Shown: positions 21,487 to 35,431, counted from the first letter of the stretch. The stretch: 64,000 nt of DNA from Trochalopteron elliotii (GCA_024734555.1 JANPWX010000619.1:2974666-3038665); one strand, 5' to 3'. The notes: a model not told the origin generated them from the sequence alone. Translations and numbers: made by a program.

Positions 21487-24400
21487 AGAGATTGACAGAT
21501 GACAGCCCTGTCCACACAGCCTTCTACACATGGCAAAATAGGCTCTTCTGAGGGCATATCATCATTCCTAAGAAAATTCTTAACTATGCTATTGCCAGGC
21601 AGAGGCACAGTTGCTGCTGTATATTGCAGGTAGCCAGTATATTACCTCTGGAATGGAATTTGCAGCCTATAATTGAAGCAAAAGCACAGCATGTATTCAG
21701 TAAACTTGACAATTCCTGGAAATGCCAGCCTAACTGTACTTGTATGGCGTAATGTATGCTGCTGTTTCTCTGCATGGAAAATGGTTGTGATGGATCAGAT
21801 GTGACTTACACCATTTAAGATCCATTTCTGGAACTACCAGCCTGGAAAGCTGAAAATTTTTATTTTAAGTTGACTCCTATTTCAGTGTGCTGGCAGCTCT
21901 GCAGGCCGGACTTCCAGAAATTTTACTTTGCCAGAGGCTGCATGAAAGGTTTGAAGGCTGAAAATAATCTGACAGATTCACTAGCAGGCAGAGTACCTGA
22001 GGTTAGATGTGGTGCTGAATGCAGTGTTGAGAGGAAGAAATTCCTACTGCAGTATAAAGATTGGATGGGTAAATGGAACAAATGAAGGGGTGAAGTGTGT
22101 GTTAAGCATTTAAAAAAATCGTTAATTCGCTGACTGAAACAGCATTGGTTTCTGATAGGAAAAAATACTGTATGATTTTGTAAGTTAGGATTGTTTCAGA
22201 TAGTAATGGGTCCAAAAATGGCCTTGTAGGTAAACTTTATGTTTGATATTTGTAAGCTTTACAAGTGTCAATGTTACTCTTTCAGTTTGGTTTCTGTGTA
22301 TGAAAGAGTATAAATGTATAAGACTCAAGCCATTTAGTAAGGCAGTAATTTCCAAATTTTCTTAGAACAGGTATTTTAACCACAGACACATTTTTTTGTA
22401 AGATTTGACTTGCTAGATTTTTTTTTTTAATCTGGCTTAAATTTTAGAACATAGTAATTTCTTTGAAAAGTAGAATATGGAAAGCACACTGTTCAAGAGG
22501 TGTTTAGCAGCAGTAGAATTTGTGTCTTTTATTACAGTGTCAGTTCAGAAGGAAAATCTTCAGACATCACCACAGTCTTCACAAATAGAAGCAAGCTGGA
22601 ATAGAACAACAGAAATTAAAGTAATCGGCATTATTTCATTAAACAGGGCAACATTAGTAGGTTCTCCTTTTCCTTTAAGTAAAATGAATCTCAATCAATG
22701 GGCCAGAGTTGGAACATCAAATTTGCTTTCCCTTCACCCCCTCCCCGTTCCCATGCTCTGGAGATGCATGATGGTGAAAGCCTGCCTGCAGGTGGCAGTA
22801 AATTTATGCTGAAGCTACTTGATGGTAGTTTGGAATTTTCAGTCTAGATCCTGTTAGATTTTTTTTCACAGTTTCTCTTAGTTATAGCACAACTACAACT
22901 GGTTTTAATCCTAATGCATACTAATTAAGGGATATTTGGAAAGAACAGTACTCGGAGTTCTAAAGGAGGATTATCTTTTACTACTATACTGTGAAAGAAA
23001 ATTGGTATGTAAAGGCTTAGGAAGGAACAGGAATGGATTAGATTCTGTCTAGTTGCCATAGAAACAAAATATGTAATTAAACAAAATGAAATATACCTCT
23101 TACACTGATGAAAGTGTTTAGGAAAGGTGGGACAATGGAATGAGTGTTTTAACCTGCAACACCAAACCCAGAAATAAGCAGAGGGTTCAAGTTTATTTTT
23201 CTGATGCAATTTTCACTTACTGCTCTTTTTGTGCTTGGTTAAATAGAACAAAAAATGTTTTGCTTCCTAAGGTGAATCTATAAAAAGGATGTCATAAAAA
23301 ATGTCAATAATAATCAGCAATAAGTAATGCAGTGCAAATTTACATCAATACTGTTGCAGATTAATATTAATATTATGTGATACTATAATGCAATGGAATG
23401 AATCTTAAGCACATGCCTTTTTCTGGAAAAAAAACTAAACAGTATTAACACTTTAAAATATTTTTAAACAGATCACTTCAATGTTTCTTATTCTATAAGA
23501 ATATGCAAACAGTTTCTTACCCTTGCTCTATAGCTAATAAAGACAATTTCTGAACAAAAAATCTGTGTCAAAGGACTTCCTTTTAACCAGATAGTAAGTG
23601 TTGTGGGTTTAGGATGTTTCAGAAGCCTGCAGTTAGTGCCAGGTGCCAGGAGAGGGCACTTTGAGGTTTCTCTTGAAACACTAATTTTAAAAGAAGTTTA
23701 GCTCGTGTTATCAGACTTCTCTTTCTCATTCTTCTGCCATAAAATTTCACGACTTAAAGTTCAGAAATGTAGCAGTGATTGTTACTTCTCTCTGTTAGCT
23801 TAACTCTGAAGGTGACTACATTCTGCTATTTATAAATTGAGGAGACATACTTCGATGGTAAGACCTCTTATTTAGCACATCTCAGTGTGCGGCCCAGGGA
23901 GGTGGATGGAAATTGGTTGGCTTTGTATTTCACACTACCAATATCACCCTTTTAAAAAAAAAAAAGTATACGATTCTTACTTTTATTTCCTTCAGAGTGA
24001 AGGAAAAGTCAAAAAAATCCTGCACTCAGTTTGATGTATGGCTTCAAGTTCAGGTGATTATGCCATAACATGGCTTAAACATCAGAATCTACCTTATACA
24101 GACAATGTTGACCTTGGAAGTACTTTATGTGGCACATCTGCATTTGCTTGCCAGGCTTCTATGTGGAATGAATAATTTCTTACAGTCCTGCTGAGGACAT
24201 AGCAGCCTTGATTCAGCACATGTATTTCCAGGGCTCTGCACATTGGGGTGGAAACAAACAGGAGGAAATGCTGAACGGACACAGAGAGCCAGCTCTGCTG
24301 CAGAGGCAAAGTGTGTCCAACATCCTTCCTCACTCAAAACCAAAAGGGAAATGGAGAAAAAGGGAGAAAAAGACTGAATTTTTAAAATTTTCTGGGGTAG

Positions 24401-26531
24401 GAATTTTTTTGAGATCTGCCTGCCTTTTATTCCTCAGGTGTGTATGTGTGTGTTGTTCTGTTTGGCTATATTTACACTGATTTCTAAATCATCTGAAGCA
24501 TTAGTCCAGCTAACAAAGTCGATCAGTGTAAGTATCTTAAAAAAAAATAAAAATCCCCCCAAACCTAGAAAAGTGCATTGGGGGAATGGGGAAGCAGGGT
24601 TAGGATTAGGTCAGGGGTGTTTAAACACATTTAAATCCTCAATATTTTAGGATACCTGCCACTGGTAAGACTTCTGAAGGCACTATTTTTCTGGTTTTCA
24701 ACAAAGTTGCTTGGAGTTTCTCATAGCTACAAAGCCTGCTGTGACTGATAAACTCTTTCTTAAGTGTTATCACTAGAAATTTTGTATTATCTCATGGTAA
24801 TGAAAAATTGTCACAATTTACCTCTTGTCTTAAATTAACACCATGCTGTGCTCCAACACTGTGAAAGGATCTGTAAAATGCCAAATTCCTGATTTTCTGT
24901 GGCTAACACTACACTGATGTTCTTATGCTTACTAATGTTATTACAAATTACTTGACTCCTAAACCATCTACAACTTCCTAAAGGCTGAATCAATTCAATC
25001 TTCTTTTGATCCCTGACTTTGTTTTAACCAACCAAATAATTTCCAACTTTTCATGTAAAATGAGTGGTAGGAATGGGCACATGTCCAAAACCTCGGGGGA
25101 TCAAAGTTGAATGTCCTTTTTCAGGCCTCTTTTCAGGCTCAAGCAGTTGAGCAGCCCAATCTATTCTCAGTGCAGCCACTGCACTGCTAAATTGCCTGAA
25201 TACTGGTGGTGCCCTAGAAATGGGAATTTAGGGCAAGCCCAGTCCCTGAAACCTGTGGGGTTTGTTTGGGGTTTTTGTTTGTTTATTTTCTGCCTAACCC
25301 CACATGGCTTATTTCTTACCTCTGTTGCCTGGCTTTCTGAAGCTGGAGGCAGCCAGCAGAAGGCATCAGGTGCTGTCTAGTGGCAAAATTATTCAATATA
25401 CAAAAGCCCTACATGGTGGTAATAAACACATACTGAAATGCTTCCAGTAAACATTAATGAAAATGTAGACAACAACTTCAACAAGCGAAAGTGCAAGTCC
25501 CTGAGATTTGGTGCTGAGGACATTCCCTGCAGGTCTGGGATACACAACTTCAGTACCTGTCCAGAAATGGATGTGTGTGAGTCAGAGATGTTGTAGCCAC
25601 CTGCAGGTGATCACTCTGGGTGTTTGCTCTTGCCTCAAAATCAGGCAAAGCTTTGCTACTTGGTTCCTAGGTACTACTGAGAGTTTGGCTCTTGATCCCT
25701 TCACTCATCTGTCCCCACTTGTAAAATAGAACTTCCTTGAGGGGAAACCATGAGATTTAAGGTGTTTGATTATTTGATTGTGGGGAACCCTAGAACTGAC
25801 AAAAATAGGCAGTTACATTACACAGAACATATTTTGAGCCCGACACAATAAATAAGTTATTTTGCATTTAAAACTATCAAGCAGGATCTAGTTTTTAGTC
25901 CTTCAAAGGATTATTTTATTGGAATGATTATTAGATTGAAGAACATGAATGACTTCAGTAAGGCAAAATCCGTACATGATATGTAAACAGTAGCTGATCT
26001 TTTCAAGCTTTTAACCATTTTAACAGCAAGAATTGAATCACAAATCAGTTTTATGAGTGTATAATTTCTGTCTCCAAAACTCACTTGTGATGAACAGCCT
26101 AAAACTCAGCACCTATGGAGAAAGATGTGAAATCATGTGATAAAATACTAGTTGCACAACAGTTACTAAATTCTCATCTTTGTCCAGGGTCTTTCATTCT
26201 CTGATTGTGTGGTCTTGCTGCTTGTATGACTGCAGAATTCATTGTATCTCTAAATAGAAACCAAAGGAAAGCTTTTTGGGATTAAATGCATTTTTGTTTT
26301 GTTTTGCTTTTCAAATTGTTCCAGTGTTTGCATTTTAAATAGTTTGAGATGCATATAAATATTCCTAATGATAGGCAGAAGTCAGCCAAATCCAACTTGC
26401 CTACAAATGAACATTTTTAATCAGGCTTCATCTGAATGGGGTTCTGTCATAAAAAATTCACACACAAACTTGGAGAAAGCCCCATGTTTCTCATTTTAAG
26501 TAATGCTCATTCGTTGTGGGTTTCCGGTTGG

Positions 26532-26556
26532 TTGGTTGGTTGGTCTGTTGGTGGTG
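26532..26556. repeat. GGTT microsatellite
   Basis: Four consecutive GGTT units followed by interrupted GGT(C/T)TGTT units. Confidence 0.75.
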
Positions 26557-26832
26557 TCGTTTGGTTTTTCCTTTCCTGGGATATAAATAACCCAGTATTG
26601 TTTGAAATTGTATAGAATAATCTTTTTTCCTTGTTGTGTAGGATTCAGGGTGTGGGTTGCTTTATTATTTTACTTTATAATACAAGAAATATTTTTGTCA
26701 GAGAGGACTGACCATATCCCACTCGTATTTTATTTTTTGAAGAAGGCTATTACAGGAAGGCTATCTCCTGATACCTAGTATCTCATTATCTCCAATTTTA
26801 ACTTTGGAAATATACAGAACCAGAATGTTAGC

Positions 26833-26856
26833 AATGTGATAAATTATTATCACATT
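26833..26856. repeat. Inverted repeat with GATA-type motifs
   Basis: AATGTGATAA-ATTA-TTATCACATT, perfect 10-bp arms. A third TGATAA follows at about 26860. These are WGATAR-like motifs; binding is not shown. Confidence 0.7.
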
Positions 26857-28375
26857 TGGTGATAATATTTTGGAAAAAGTTTTCATCACCATCTTTTCAG
26901 ATTTGGTGTCTGTTCCTTGGAAGGAGCAATTCCAATATGAGTGGGGAGCCACTTCCCTGGCCTTAAAGTTACAACACTCCAACCAGGACTGGGCAGCAGA
27001 AGCATTTCTGATGCTTTAAAGGCAAGAAGTGGAAGATATTGTAGTTGGTGGAAGAGGAGCAAGAATGACATTAGCCTCAGCCCTCGGGTCTCCTCTAACT
27101 CCCTCCAAAGGGAACAACAACGTGGGCTGTTACCTCCCACCCACAAGTTCTCATTCACTGTAGCAAAGTGCTTTCTTTGAATCCTCTTGCTGCCTTGTCT
27201 GATGTAATTAAAGGTGATGAAGAACATTTTAGAGTGAAAGGACTGATAGACAAATCAGTCTCATTTGCTTGGAAAACTATGCTAGGTATGTGTATTTAAT
27301 ATCTAAAATAGTAAGCAAGGACACCAAAGCCAGGAATAGGGTTTCCTTCCTTTTGCATTTTTTTAAAATAACTTTTATAATGCTTTATACATTAATTATA
27401 AATTTAATCTTAAATACTCATAGTACTGCCTGCTATTTTATAGATATCTTGTGATCTGTAAGTTCCAACAGAATATATGAATTCTTTTCTAAACTGTTAG
27501 AAAGTAATACAATGTAATTGCATCAAAAGTATTATGGCCATACTTTGGGGGTTTGTGTGCATATCAGCATATTTAGAAATTTGATTTTTATGGTTGGTAC
27601 AACAAGTTTAAATGTGTATAAGAGATAATTATTTTCTTTGGGAGTTTTTTTCAGTGCTGTGAAAAATTCTTTAATAAAGCAGGAAAATAAACAGGGTTTA
27701 GTGATGCTTGACCAAGTGATGGGAGTTTGCCTGAGGAGCTGCAGGCCTGTGCTGCACTTTAGCAGCTTATATACTGCATTTATAACTTTGCTTTCAGAGC
27801 TGCACGTACACCTTGGCCACAGGATAAATGTTGCCAATGAACTGTGATGATGGAGTATGCAGGCAGCTCCCAGTTGGTACCAGTGATTACACCACCCATG
27901 TTGTTATAAATGATTATTAGCCAATTGGATAAAAAAGAACAAAGTTTTATTTTTCCATTTTCAAAAATCTATCTGAGACAGCCACAAGCAACATCGATCA
28001 AATGCTGGGTGAGACAGGCAGCCGACAGCAAGGGTGTGATCCTGCCCTGTCCACACCAGCTGGGTTTTGAGTCTGATTTTTGTACTGTTTTCTGTGCCCA
28101 GCGGTGAGCTCATTGTGTTTCTGTTCTGTCTTCGTATTCAAACACAGCCTTTCACTCGGTGATGAATCTTGAACAGATTTCCAGGCACTGGGACATGTCT
28201 GAAAGGACTTTCTTGGAACCTCTCTTTGGGATGGTGATTTTTCACATTTCCGGGTCCTCCCTCGAGATTGGCATCAGTCACTTGATGGTCCAGGTGCACG
28301 GAATCTGATTTGACCGATGAGCCACATCCTGGCAAGCCAGCCCTTTTCTTTTGTAAATTTAAGTTTCCATCTGTT

Positions 28376-28459
28376 ACTTCACAGTTGCAAAGTAAGTCCT
28401 GGTATTTGGAAACGCCTTTCCCATTCCGGGAACCAGGGCTTACTTTGCAGTTTCAGAGT
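28376..28459 (+). ncRNA. Candidate miRNA-precursor-like hairpin
   Basis: The left arm 28383-28403 pairs with 28432-28452 over 21 consecutive positions (18 Watson-Crick and three G-U if transcribed from plus). After an A/A mismatch the stem continues 28405-28411 with 28424-28430 (three G-U, four Watson-Crick) to a loop of about 12 nt. Four more pairs form outside a 3-nt internal loop (28376-28379 with 28456-28459). Every non-Watson-Crick pair in the stem is G-U on the plus-strand RNA and would be A-C on the other strand. I do not recognise it as a known miRNA. It could also be a degraded inverted-repeat element. Confidence 0.35.
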
Positions 28460-30464
28460 TATAAAGTACAATATTTCTAATACATTGTTTTATTCACTAC
28501 ATCTATTACACTTCTTATATTTTAATGCACGAATTTATCCATCATATCCATTACAATGTCTTTACTTGCAAATGTGGGAACAAGTTCTCCTATGAATGCT
28601 CTTTTTGTTTGACAGTAGAAATGAATAGAAATGTTTGAGGGAAATCCTCGAGCTTCTTGCTGCTGAATTTGTCACGGGTGTGCTAGTGGATGCTGTGACA
28701 GATGTGGAATGGCATGGGCCCAGCTCCAAGGGGGCAGCAGATCTCTGCCCTGGCTAGTGACTATAGCATGAACACAGGAGCCTGCTGGTGACATGCTGTT
28801 CTTATATGAATCCACACTAGAGGTGCCACCGTTGTACCAGGCTGCTGGTGCACAGTAAATGTACTGCTCATAAATCTAGATCTGGTAATGGAGGTAACCC
28901 TGAGCTAGACACAGCTGTAGCCATCCTTGCCTCGCTTTAGACTCACAGGCAAAGGCTCAGGCTGTGAAAGGGGCTGTTTTTAAAACACATTGAATGATAT
29001 ATTGCTGTAGAGTGTGGTAAGGGGTGTTTATGTATGTTGTGTTGATCTCACATTTTTATTCCTTCTTACCTTGAGAAAGTTTTAACATACTCCCTCCTTT
29101 ACCTTACCTGTACAAGCTAAAGGTACAGCCTGTGTATAACTGTATCTGAAATTTACTCATCATCTGTTGGCAGCAAAAGTCATGTGTTCTATGAATATCC
29201 CACTCCTGGGTGCAGTAGATGAATTTATCATAGAAAAAATCCACATACATAGGACTTATGTAATTTATAGTTTAGAACAACAGTATGTGGCAACTTCATA
29301 TTGAAAAAAATGAAGAAATACAATATGCATGGTAGAGCTCTGTGTTGATCTGTTTTGCTCTTAGACACATGCTTTTCCTTTCTAGAACTGTTTCATTATA
29401 ACAGCCAGTGCATGTGCTGCTGCTCAGCTGAAGAACACCTGCAAAAAGTTGTGTGACACAGGTATTCTGACAGATGACTTTTTCTATTTTTTTGTGATTG
29501 GATTCTGTATTTTCACTTTTATTTCCCATACAGATTTGTATTACAATAGTTGCATTTTTCTGTGAAGGACAACTAATGTACTAAGCAGTCCGACCCAGGG
29601 CAGTAATTAGTATGGGAGAGATCAAAGGGTGTTCTTCTAAATCCCAACAATTTGATGGTGGTGAGCAAAACCCAGAGTCTTTCTTTCACCTTGGTCTCCT
29701 ATGAATTTTCACTCATTTGTCTCAGAGTAGCTGCTTTCTTGTCAATCCAGTGCACTGCTTGAAAAAAATCCAGTTGGATGTAACAAATGCAATTTCAATG
29801 GGCTTAGTAAAACAGCTACTCTTTCACTTAACCTTTCTCTTCAGCGAGTGACTCACAGGAACAAGAAATTCCTTGAGCAAAGGTGTCTTCAAACCCAATC
29901 AAAATGTACCACAGGGGGGAAGCGTGTCTGAAGCCAGTGACATGTTCTGAGATATGAATTAGTCTGGGTATTTGCTGAGTTCTAGCACAAGCTATATGTG
30001 ATTTAAAGGGGGAAAAGAAAAAAAGAGAATATGAAAAACCAATTACTTTGATGAGAAGTTGCAGGGTTAGAATGCTAGTATTAACAGCCCACCACTAGTA
30101 TTGTCAACAGAGAGATTTCTTCCTTAATGTACCCTGCTGAGTTAGATGATCTCTTGAAAACTATTTCAGCTCAGAATTTTCATGACTTCATGACTTCAAT
30201 GATTCAATTTCGTTATTTGATTTCATGATGTCAATATCTCAGTATTTTGGTTGTTACTTGAAGTCCTGGTCTCTCTCTTTTCTCTGGCCTATATTGTCAA
30301 GTAGGACAAAAAAAGATGTTTGATTCAAGTTCTTTTTTCTCAAAAGCAGAGGCTACTGCTGCACTCTGCAAGAGCAAAATGATGGGAGCACATCTATGTT
30401 CCTGTTTGGTGTGAATGGAAAATGAGGCAGCACAAAAGGAGATCTTTGCCCAACAAGGAGGAAA

Positions 30465-30470
30465 GGTAAT
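30465..30470 (+). repeat. Target-site duplication, left
   Basis: GGTAAT directly before the LTR; the same six bases follow it at 31050-31055. Confidence 0.9.
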
Positions 30471-31049
30471 TGTGGCAGTGACCTCACACGGCTAGCCCCG
30501 ACACCGCTGCGAGCCGGTGGTCCATGTCTGCAGGAGCACGAGCGTGACGATGGGTCCGAGTAAAAGGAGGGACTCTCTTGGGATAAACACAGTCCAGAGT
30601 TTATTGGGCATGGCCCTCACCTCGGCTGGTGCCTCCGGAGAGAGACACCTGAGCCTTTCAGTGCAAGCCCTTAAAGAGCGAGGTGGGTCTCAGGGGAGGG
30701 TACAACAGAGAACCAAGGGGGAACAACAGGGGAGTGGCTGGCAACATAATGAACACATACTTAAACCAATTAAAGGGATGTGGGAGGGGGAAGCCTAGAT
30801 CCCATCCAATCACTCAACGCCTCTCCTAGAACTTTGCAGATTCAGGGAGAGGCCCCAGAATGATGGACAGGACCAGGGGGTTACACAACTTGGGATTGAC
30901 AGCTAGCTGTCACTGGGGAAGGGGACCAATCAGGGGCTTGTAACTAGGGTAGGGAAGGGAGAACAAAATAGGGTACAAAGAACAAGATGGGGTACATAAA
31001 ACAGATCTTTTACATAAACCAGTGTAAAACGTAAAAACACACCCCCACA
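30471..31049 (-). mobile_element. Solo LTR of an endogenous retrovirus, minus strand
   Basis: 579 bp bounded by TG...CA on the retroviral sense (minus) strand, starting TGTGGGGGTG and ending CTGCCACA, so the ends carry the inverted repeat TGTGG/CCACA. It is flanked by perfect 6-bp duplications GGTAAT, the length typical of alpha- and betaretrovirus-like (class II, ERVK-type) integrases. On the minus strand CCAAT-type motifs (ATTGG) are followed by a TTTAAGGG possible TATA variant and by AATAAA at 30605-30600, as expected for U3-R. No gag, pol or env sequence adjoins either side, so this is a solo LTR left by LTR-LTR recombination. The intact duplication suggests a fairly young insertion. Family name not determined. 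Confidence 0.93.
30600..30605 (-). terminator. LTR poly(A) signal AATAAA
   Basis: AATAAA on the minus strand, about 130 bp before the LTR 3' end, following the likely U3 segment. Confidence 0.75.
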
Positions 31050-31055
31050 GGTAAT
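31050..31055 (+). repeat. Target-site duplication, right
   Basis: GGTAAT, identical to the left copy at 30465-30470. Confidence 0.9.
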
Positions 31056-34000
31056 ATCACCAATAACCCCAATGCTCCACTGAACAACACTGTGGGGGAA
31101 AATGAGGGAGGGAATTTTGCACACTGGAGCAGAAGGTAGCATGGAAGTTGCAGGATGCCTTAGGATGAAATGGAATAAAAAGAAAAGAGCATCACACTGC
31201 AAAAAGCACTCCCCAGCCACAGTGTTGCCTTCCCTTTACTGGTTGTCTCTTAGCCCATCTAATGAAGAATATTTTGATCGTCTCTTGTGTGTGAGTGGGA
31301 GAAAACAGATAGGGATGGCTTCTCTATGGGCTTAGACCTCTACTACTACATGCTGATCTGAATTGTGATCCCTGTGGGATTCTTCCACTCTCTGGTTTTA
31401 TGTGAACTGTTGGTAGATTACGGAGGCAGTGAAAGACTCTCTGCCCTTGCCTGGCTGGAAACTGGGTCAATAGCTTATGAAACTGAGGTAGAGTTTGCTT
31501 GCTTCTAGTATTGGTGGAAGAACTCTCCTTCACTCCCAGATTTAATTCTTGCAGGACAGAGTAGCTGGAGTAAAATTTTTTCTCTGTTTCAAGTTTGCAC
31601 TGAAATTAGAATCTGAAAATACTAATAGTTCACAGTTAGCTAAGTGCATGGAAAAGTCCTCTGGCCATGAGATCTAAAAGTCTGCTCATTTTCTTAACTA
31701 TTTGTAAATGAAAGAAATCCACACACGTTTTTCCTACAAGTAGGAAACATTAGACATAGATATTCTTTGCAACAGGGTTTTTTTTTTTTCCTTATTGTCC
31801 TTTGTATTACAGACTATTCAAGGATGTCCTCAGCCCTGATCTGACTGATCTGTGCTGATGGGAGAACTGCACCTTCCCCCCAGTCTGCAGCATGTTTATA
31901 TCTTGGGAGGTCAAGAAACTTCTGTGTTCCAGACACTGTCAAGTTGGATAGGGTTGGAGTGGGGGGTGGTTTGTTTTGTTTCCTTTCCCATTGAATGCAG
32001 ATACTGTTGTACACCATTGTACATTGTACACTGCATTGTCAAATGCTGGGGCAGAGGTTATTTTCTTGCTCTGTAACAGGTGGGCTGACTGAACCCTTAC
32101 GACATGCAGACAACCTGCAAATGCAGCGGAATGGTACTGAACTCTGTCATCACAACTGTTCGAAAATTATTCTAGCCAAAGCCTGCTTTAATTAAATGAA
32201 TGACTCCTTTAAGTGTAAACAGTGTTAAGCATGTTTGTAGGGGTAAGACAATACGTGTACAGTCTTCCATCCCTCGCTACATGTTCTGTTACCACCTCAT
32301 GTAGTGAGAAGACCTGGCTGAACAGAAGAAACCAGTATTGTAAATCCTAACATTCTGAAAAGCAAGTAGGAGCTATTAGTTGTGAATTTCAGGAAGTTTT
32401 TAAAAGATTAAGAAAATAAATACCATCCTGTAAAAGACTTTGGCATATACATTAAGACCAAAAATTGTGTAAAAAGAGCCATTGTACTAGCTAGTACTGA
32501 AGGCTCCTGCTCATTCCTCTGGGAGAGGCATCAGGTTCCTCTGTTTGCTGGCCATGAGGGACAGCAACATGAAAAGGAATTTTTTAGAACTGTAGAACTG
32601 GAGACATGGAAGGAGAAGGCCAGCTGTGAAATTATTGCAGTTTGTAGTTTTGTACACATTTACAAAGGCATTGAAGACTAAGCCATACAAAACAGCAGGA
32701 GTTTCTTTCCTGATTTAAAATTCCACAGAGGTCTGCTGAGCCTTTATGGTCATAGGCATAGAGAGAAAAAGAAGGCAGAAATAATGAAAAGCAGGTGATT
32801 CTGCACTAAGTGAATGTAGTCTTCCTTGGGGAAAATTAGTTCGAAAAAATTTCTTGTTGTAGATTCTGGTAGAATCTTTTATGACATTCCTTTGAAATTG
32901 TATAGCAGCATTTAAAGTCAAAACACACAAAAAAATATTCTGGATTGAAAACCTCAGACAAGTTCCAACTGTAACGGAAGTTATTACAAAATGTGTAATG
33001 ACAATGAACACTGCTTAACGTGTTCTTGAAGTCTGCAGTTTAGACACCTTAGAAGACAAAATTTCTGTTAAATTTTCTGGATGTGAAGTGGAAAACAATT
33101 ATTATCAATTAGCAAACAATAAGGTACTAGGAAAAACATTTATTTTTATCAGGATATATTTTCTATTTCATTATGTCTTCTGAATGCTTAGAGAAAGCTA
33201 GCAAACGTATGAAGTTTCATGCAGAGGGCCATAGCAAACCTGATGTAAATGGATAGATATAGGGTTTATTTGTATCTTACGGTAATTTCTCTATATATTT
33301 ATAGAATTTAAAGCAAAACTTCTTTTTCTTCAGTAGACTGTCCTACTGCTTTCAATAGGTTATCATATATCCCACAGACAGGTTGATTTAATGATTATTT
33401 GAAAATGTTATCACTCTCTATCACAATTTTTAATGTTGTCAGCCTGAGATTGTAATAGCTTAGTTATCCATAAGTGAAGAACACATCAGTGAGTAATGCA
33501 AATCATATCCAGACTGTTGAACATAGAAAAAAAAATAATTAGTTCAGTGATCTTATTGATATAACGAATTCTGTATTTGTTACAATGAATTTTGAAAATA
33601 GTTGCAGCAGCTCAGGAAATAACCCACCTTCTGCTGGTAAATCTATGCACCAGACCACATGATGCCAATGGGAATATCCCACCTGTATCTCATTAATCTC
33701 TGCACTCTTTCTCAATTCTGTCATTATAGTGGATTTGCTTTGCATTGGAGTAGAGAAATGTTGAATCTTTCCTGTGTAGAACTGTCTGCTCCCTACTTCA
33801 TATTTCTGGCCCACAATTTCTTTTCTGTCTCTTTAGAGTAGAAGGTGTCCCTGTAGGTAATCAGGGGATTCAAACAAGAGCCAAAGTCCAAATAAGAGAC
33901 TTTTTTCACCCAGGTTGGACTGCGATGGAAGTTTTCCTCTCCCCTTTGTAGTGCTCTGCTAAATCCTCTTCCTAAAACCATCTGGGAACTGTACTTAATC

Positions 34001-35431
34001 AATTCACTGTAGAATAAAGACCTAGAACACTGGTGTGTTCTGTTTCTTTGTGTGACTCAGGATCCTGGGTTTTGGTTTTTGGTTAGTTTTAGAGTTGAGC
34101 AAAGCTTTCTGGTGAGTGGTTTGCATCCATGACCTGTGGCCTGTCCTGACTGATTGCCTGTAATTGTGGGAACTCCTTTTGGAATGAATCCTATCTCAGA
34201 CTCTTTGAGTGATGGAATTTGCCCAGGCAGAGGAATTTTCTTTAGTGTTTTTGTTTTCTCCCCTTCTGTCTCATATGAAGGATTTGAAAATGAATGGAAG
34301 TCTTTAGGCCTAAGCAGGGAAGGTGTCTGTCTTGTTCAGAAGTAATGTGTTTTGTGGAGATGTTTACTTCCCTTCTGCTGCACATTTACCACCTACTATG
34401 AACGCATCAATGGAAATTCATAGACAAAGTTATAAGTTGTTAATTAGAGCAGAAACTGTGGTAGTTCTTTGCCTCAGATGTGCTTTGCAAATTCACTTTG
34501 TATAGATGCTGCATTCAGAATTGTTAGGAGCCCTGTTTTTATTGTGTTCTGTTTTGTCTCTGAAACATTAGAGATGAACATTGTACTAAGCTGAGAAGAA
34601 AAGATATTCATGCTTGTAGTGGATGTGAGTTCAGCTATGTTTTGATTTAATTTAATTTTTTTTACATAATCAAAATAACTTAGTCTGCCCTTTAAGAATG
34701 AATGAAATGCTATAATGTGTCCTGTACTGTTGTGAATACTGAAGCAGTTTCTATTCTTGCTCACAAGGTCCAGTCTTGCAGCTCAGAAAAAGTAAGGGAA
34801 TTTATTTATGTGTACATTAAAACCCAAGTTTTCTGCTTCCCACAAAATGAGATTTTAACATTGCCTACAGTTGGTGTGAATAGTAAAAGGAACAGGAAAC
34901 AAAAAAGTCCTTTGGAGCTCGGTTGAAGGGGGTCTGACACACTACAAGAGATCCACATGACATCTGCACATTTTTCTGTACGTTAGCACTGGAAAGAGGA
35001 TAGAATTACCAGGAAATGTTGCCCTGTGGTTTCTGTATTGAAGTGGCTCCATCTGTGCCACCTGTGGATGACATGATTGGAGCATTAGTTCTTGCTCTGC
35101 CTTAGCACTATTGATAACTCTGCTTAACATCGCCACAGGGGAGGCTTTGTTGGAGGCTGCAGTCACTTCGCCTGAGCAATGGTGTACATTGGCTCCTCCA
35201 TTCAGCCCTTTTTTCTGACATTATCGCATTTGAATGGGCCACCAGTGAAGCCATTCAGTGAGAACATGCAGCGGGGCTCCTGGGTGGCCCGGGACTGAGC
35301 CCAGCACCCCCGTTAATGGACTGCCGGCCGCAGCCCATTGAGCTCCATGAACTCCGTGACCAAAGAGAAGTGAGACAAAGATGTCCCTCAGTGCAATGTG
35401 TAGGTCAGGGCTGGACAAAAGCAGATAATGA

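Larger units (their letters stand above)
19691..30464. other. Intergenic sequence downstream of BRMS1L
   Basis: No exon chain, RNA gene family or CpG island is recognised. Separate items inside are a CR1 tail at 21374-21486, a GGTT microsatellite at 26532-26556, a GATA-type dyad at 26833-26856 and a hairpin at 28376-28459. The stretch around 28130-28460 is less AT-biased than its flanks and may be a conserved non-coding element. Confidence 0.6.

Noticed and set aside
25110..25200. Possible antisense CR1 (CTCTTTTCAGGCTCAAGCAG)
   Set aside because: Only a few words match and the order breaks down; the flanks show no CR1 text.
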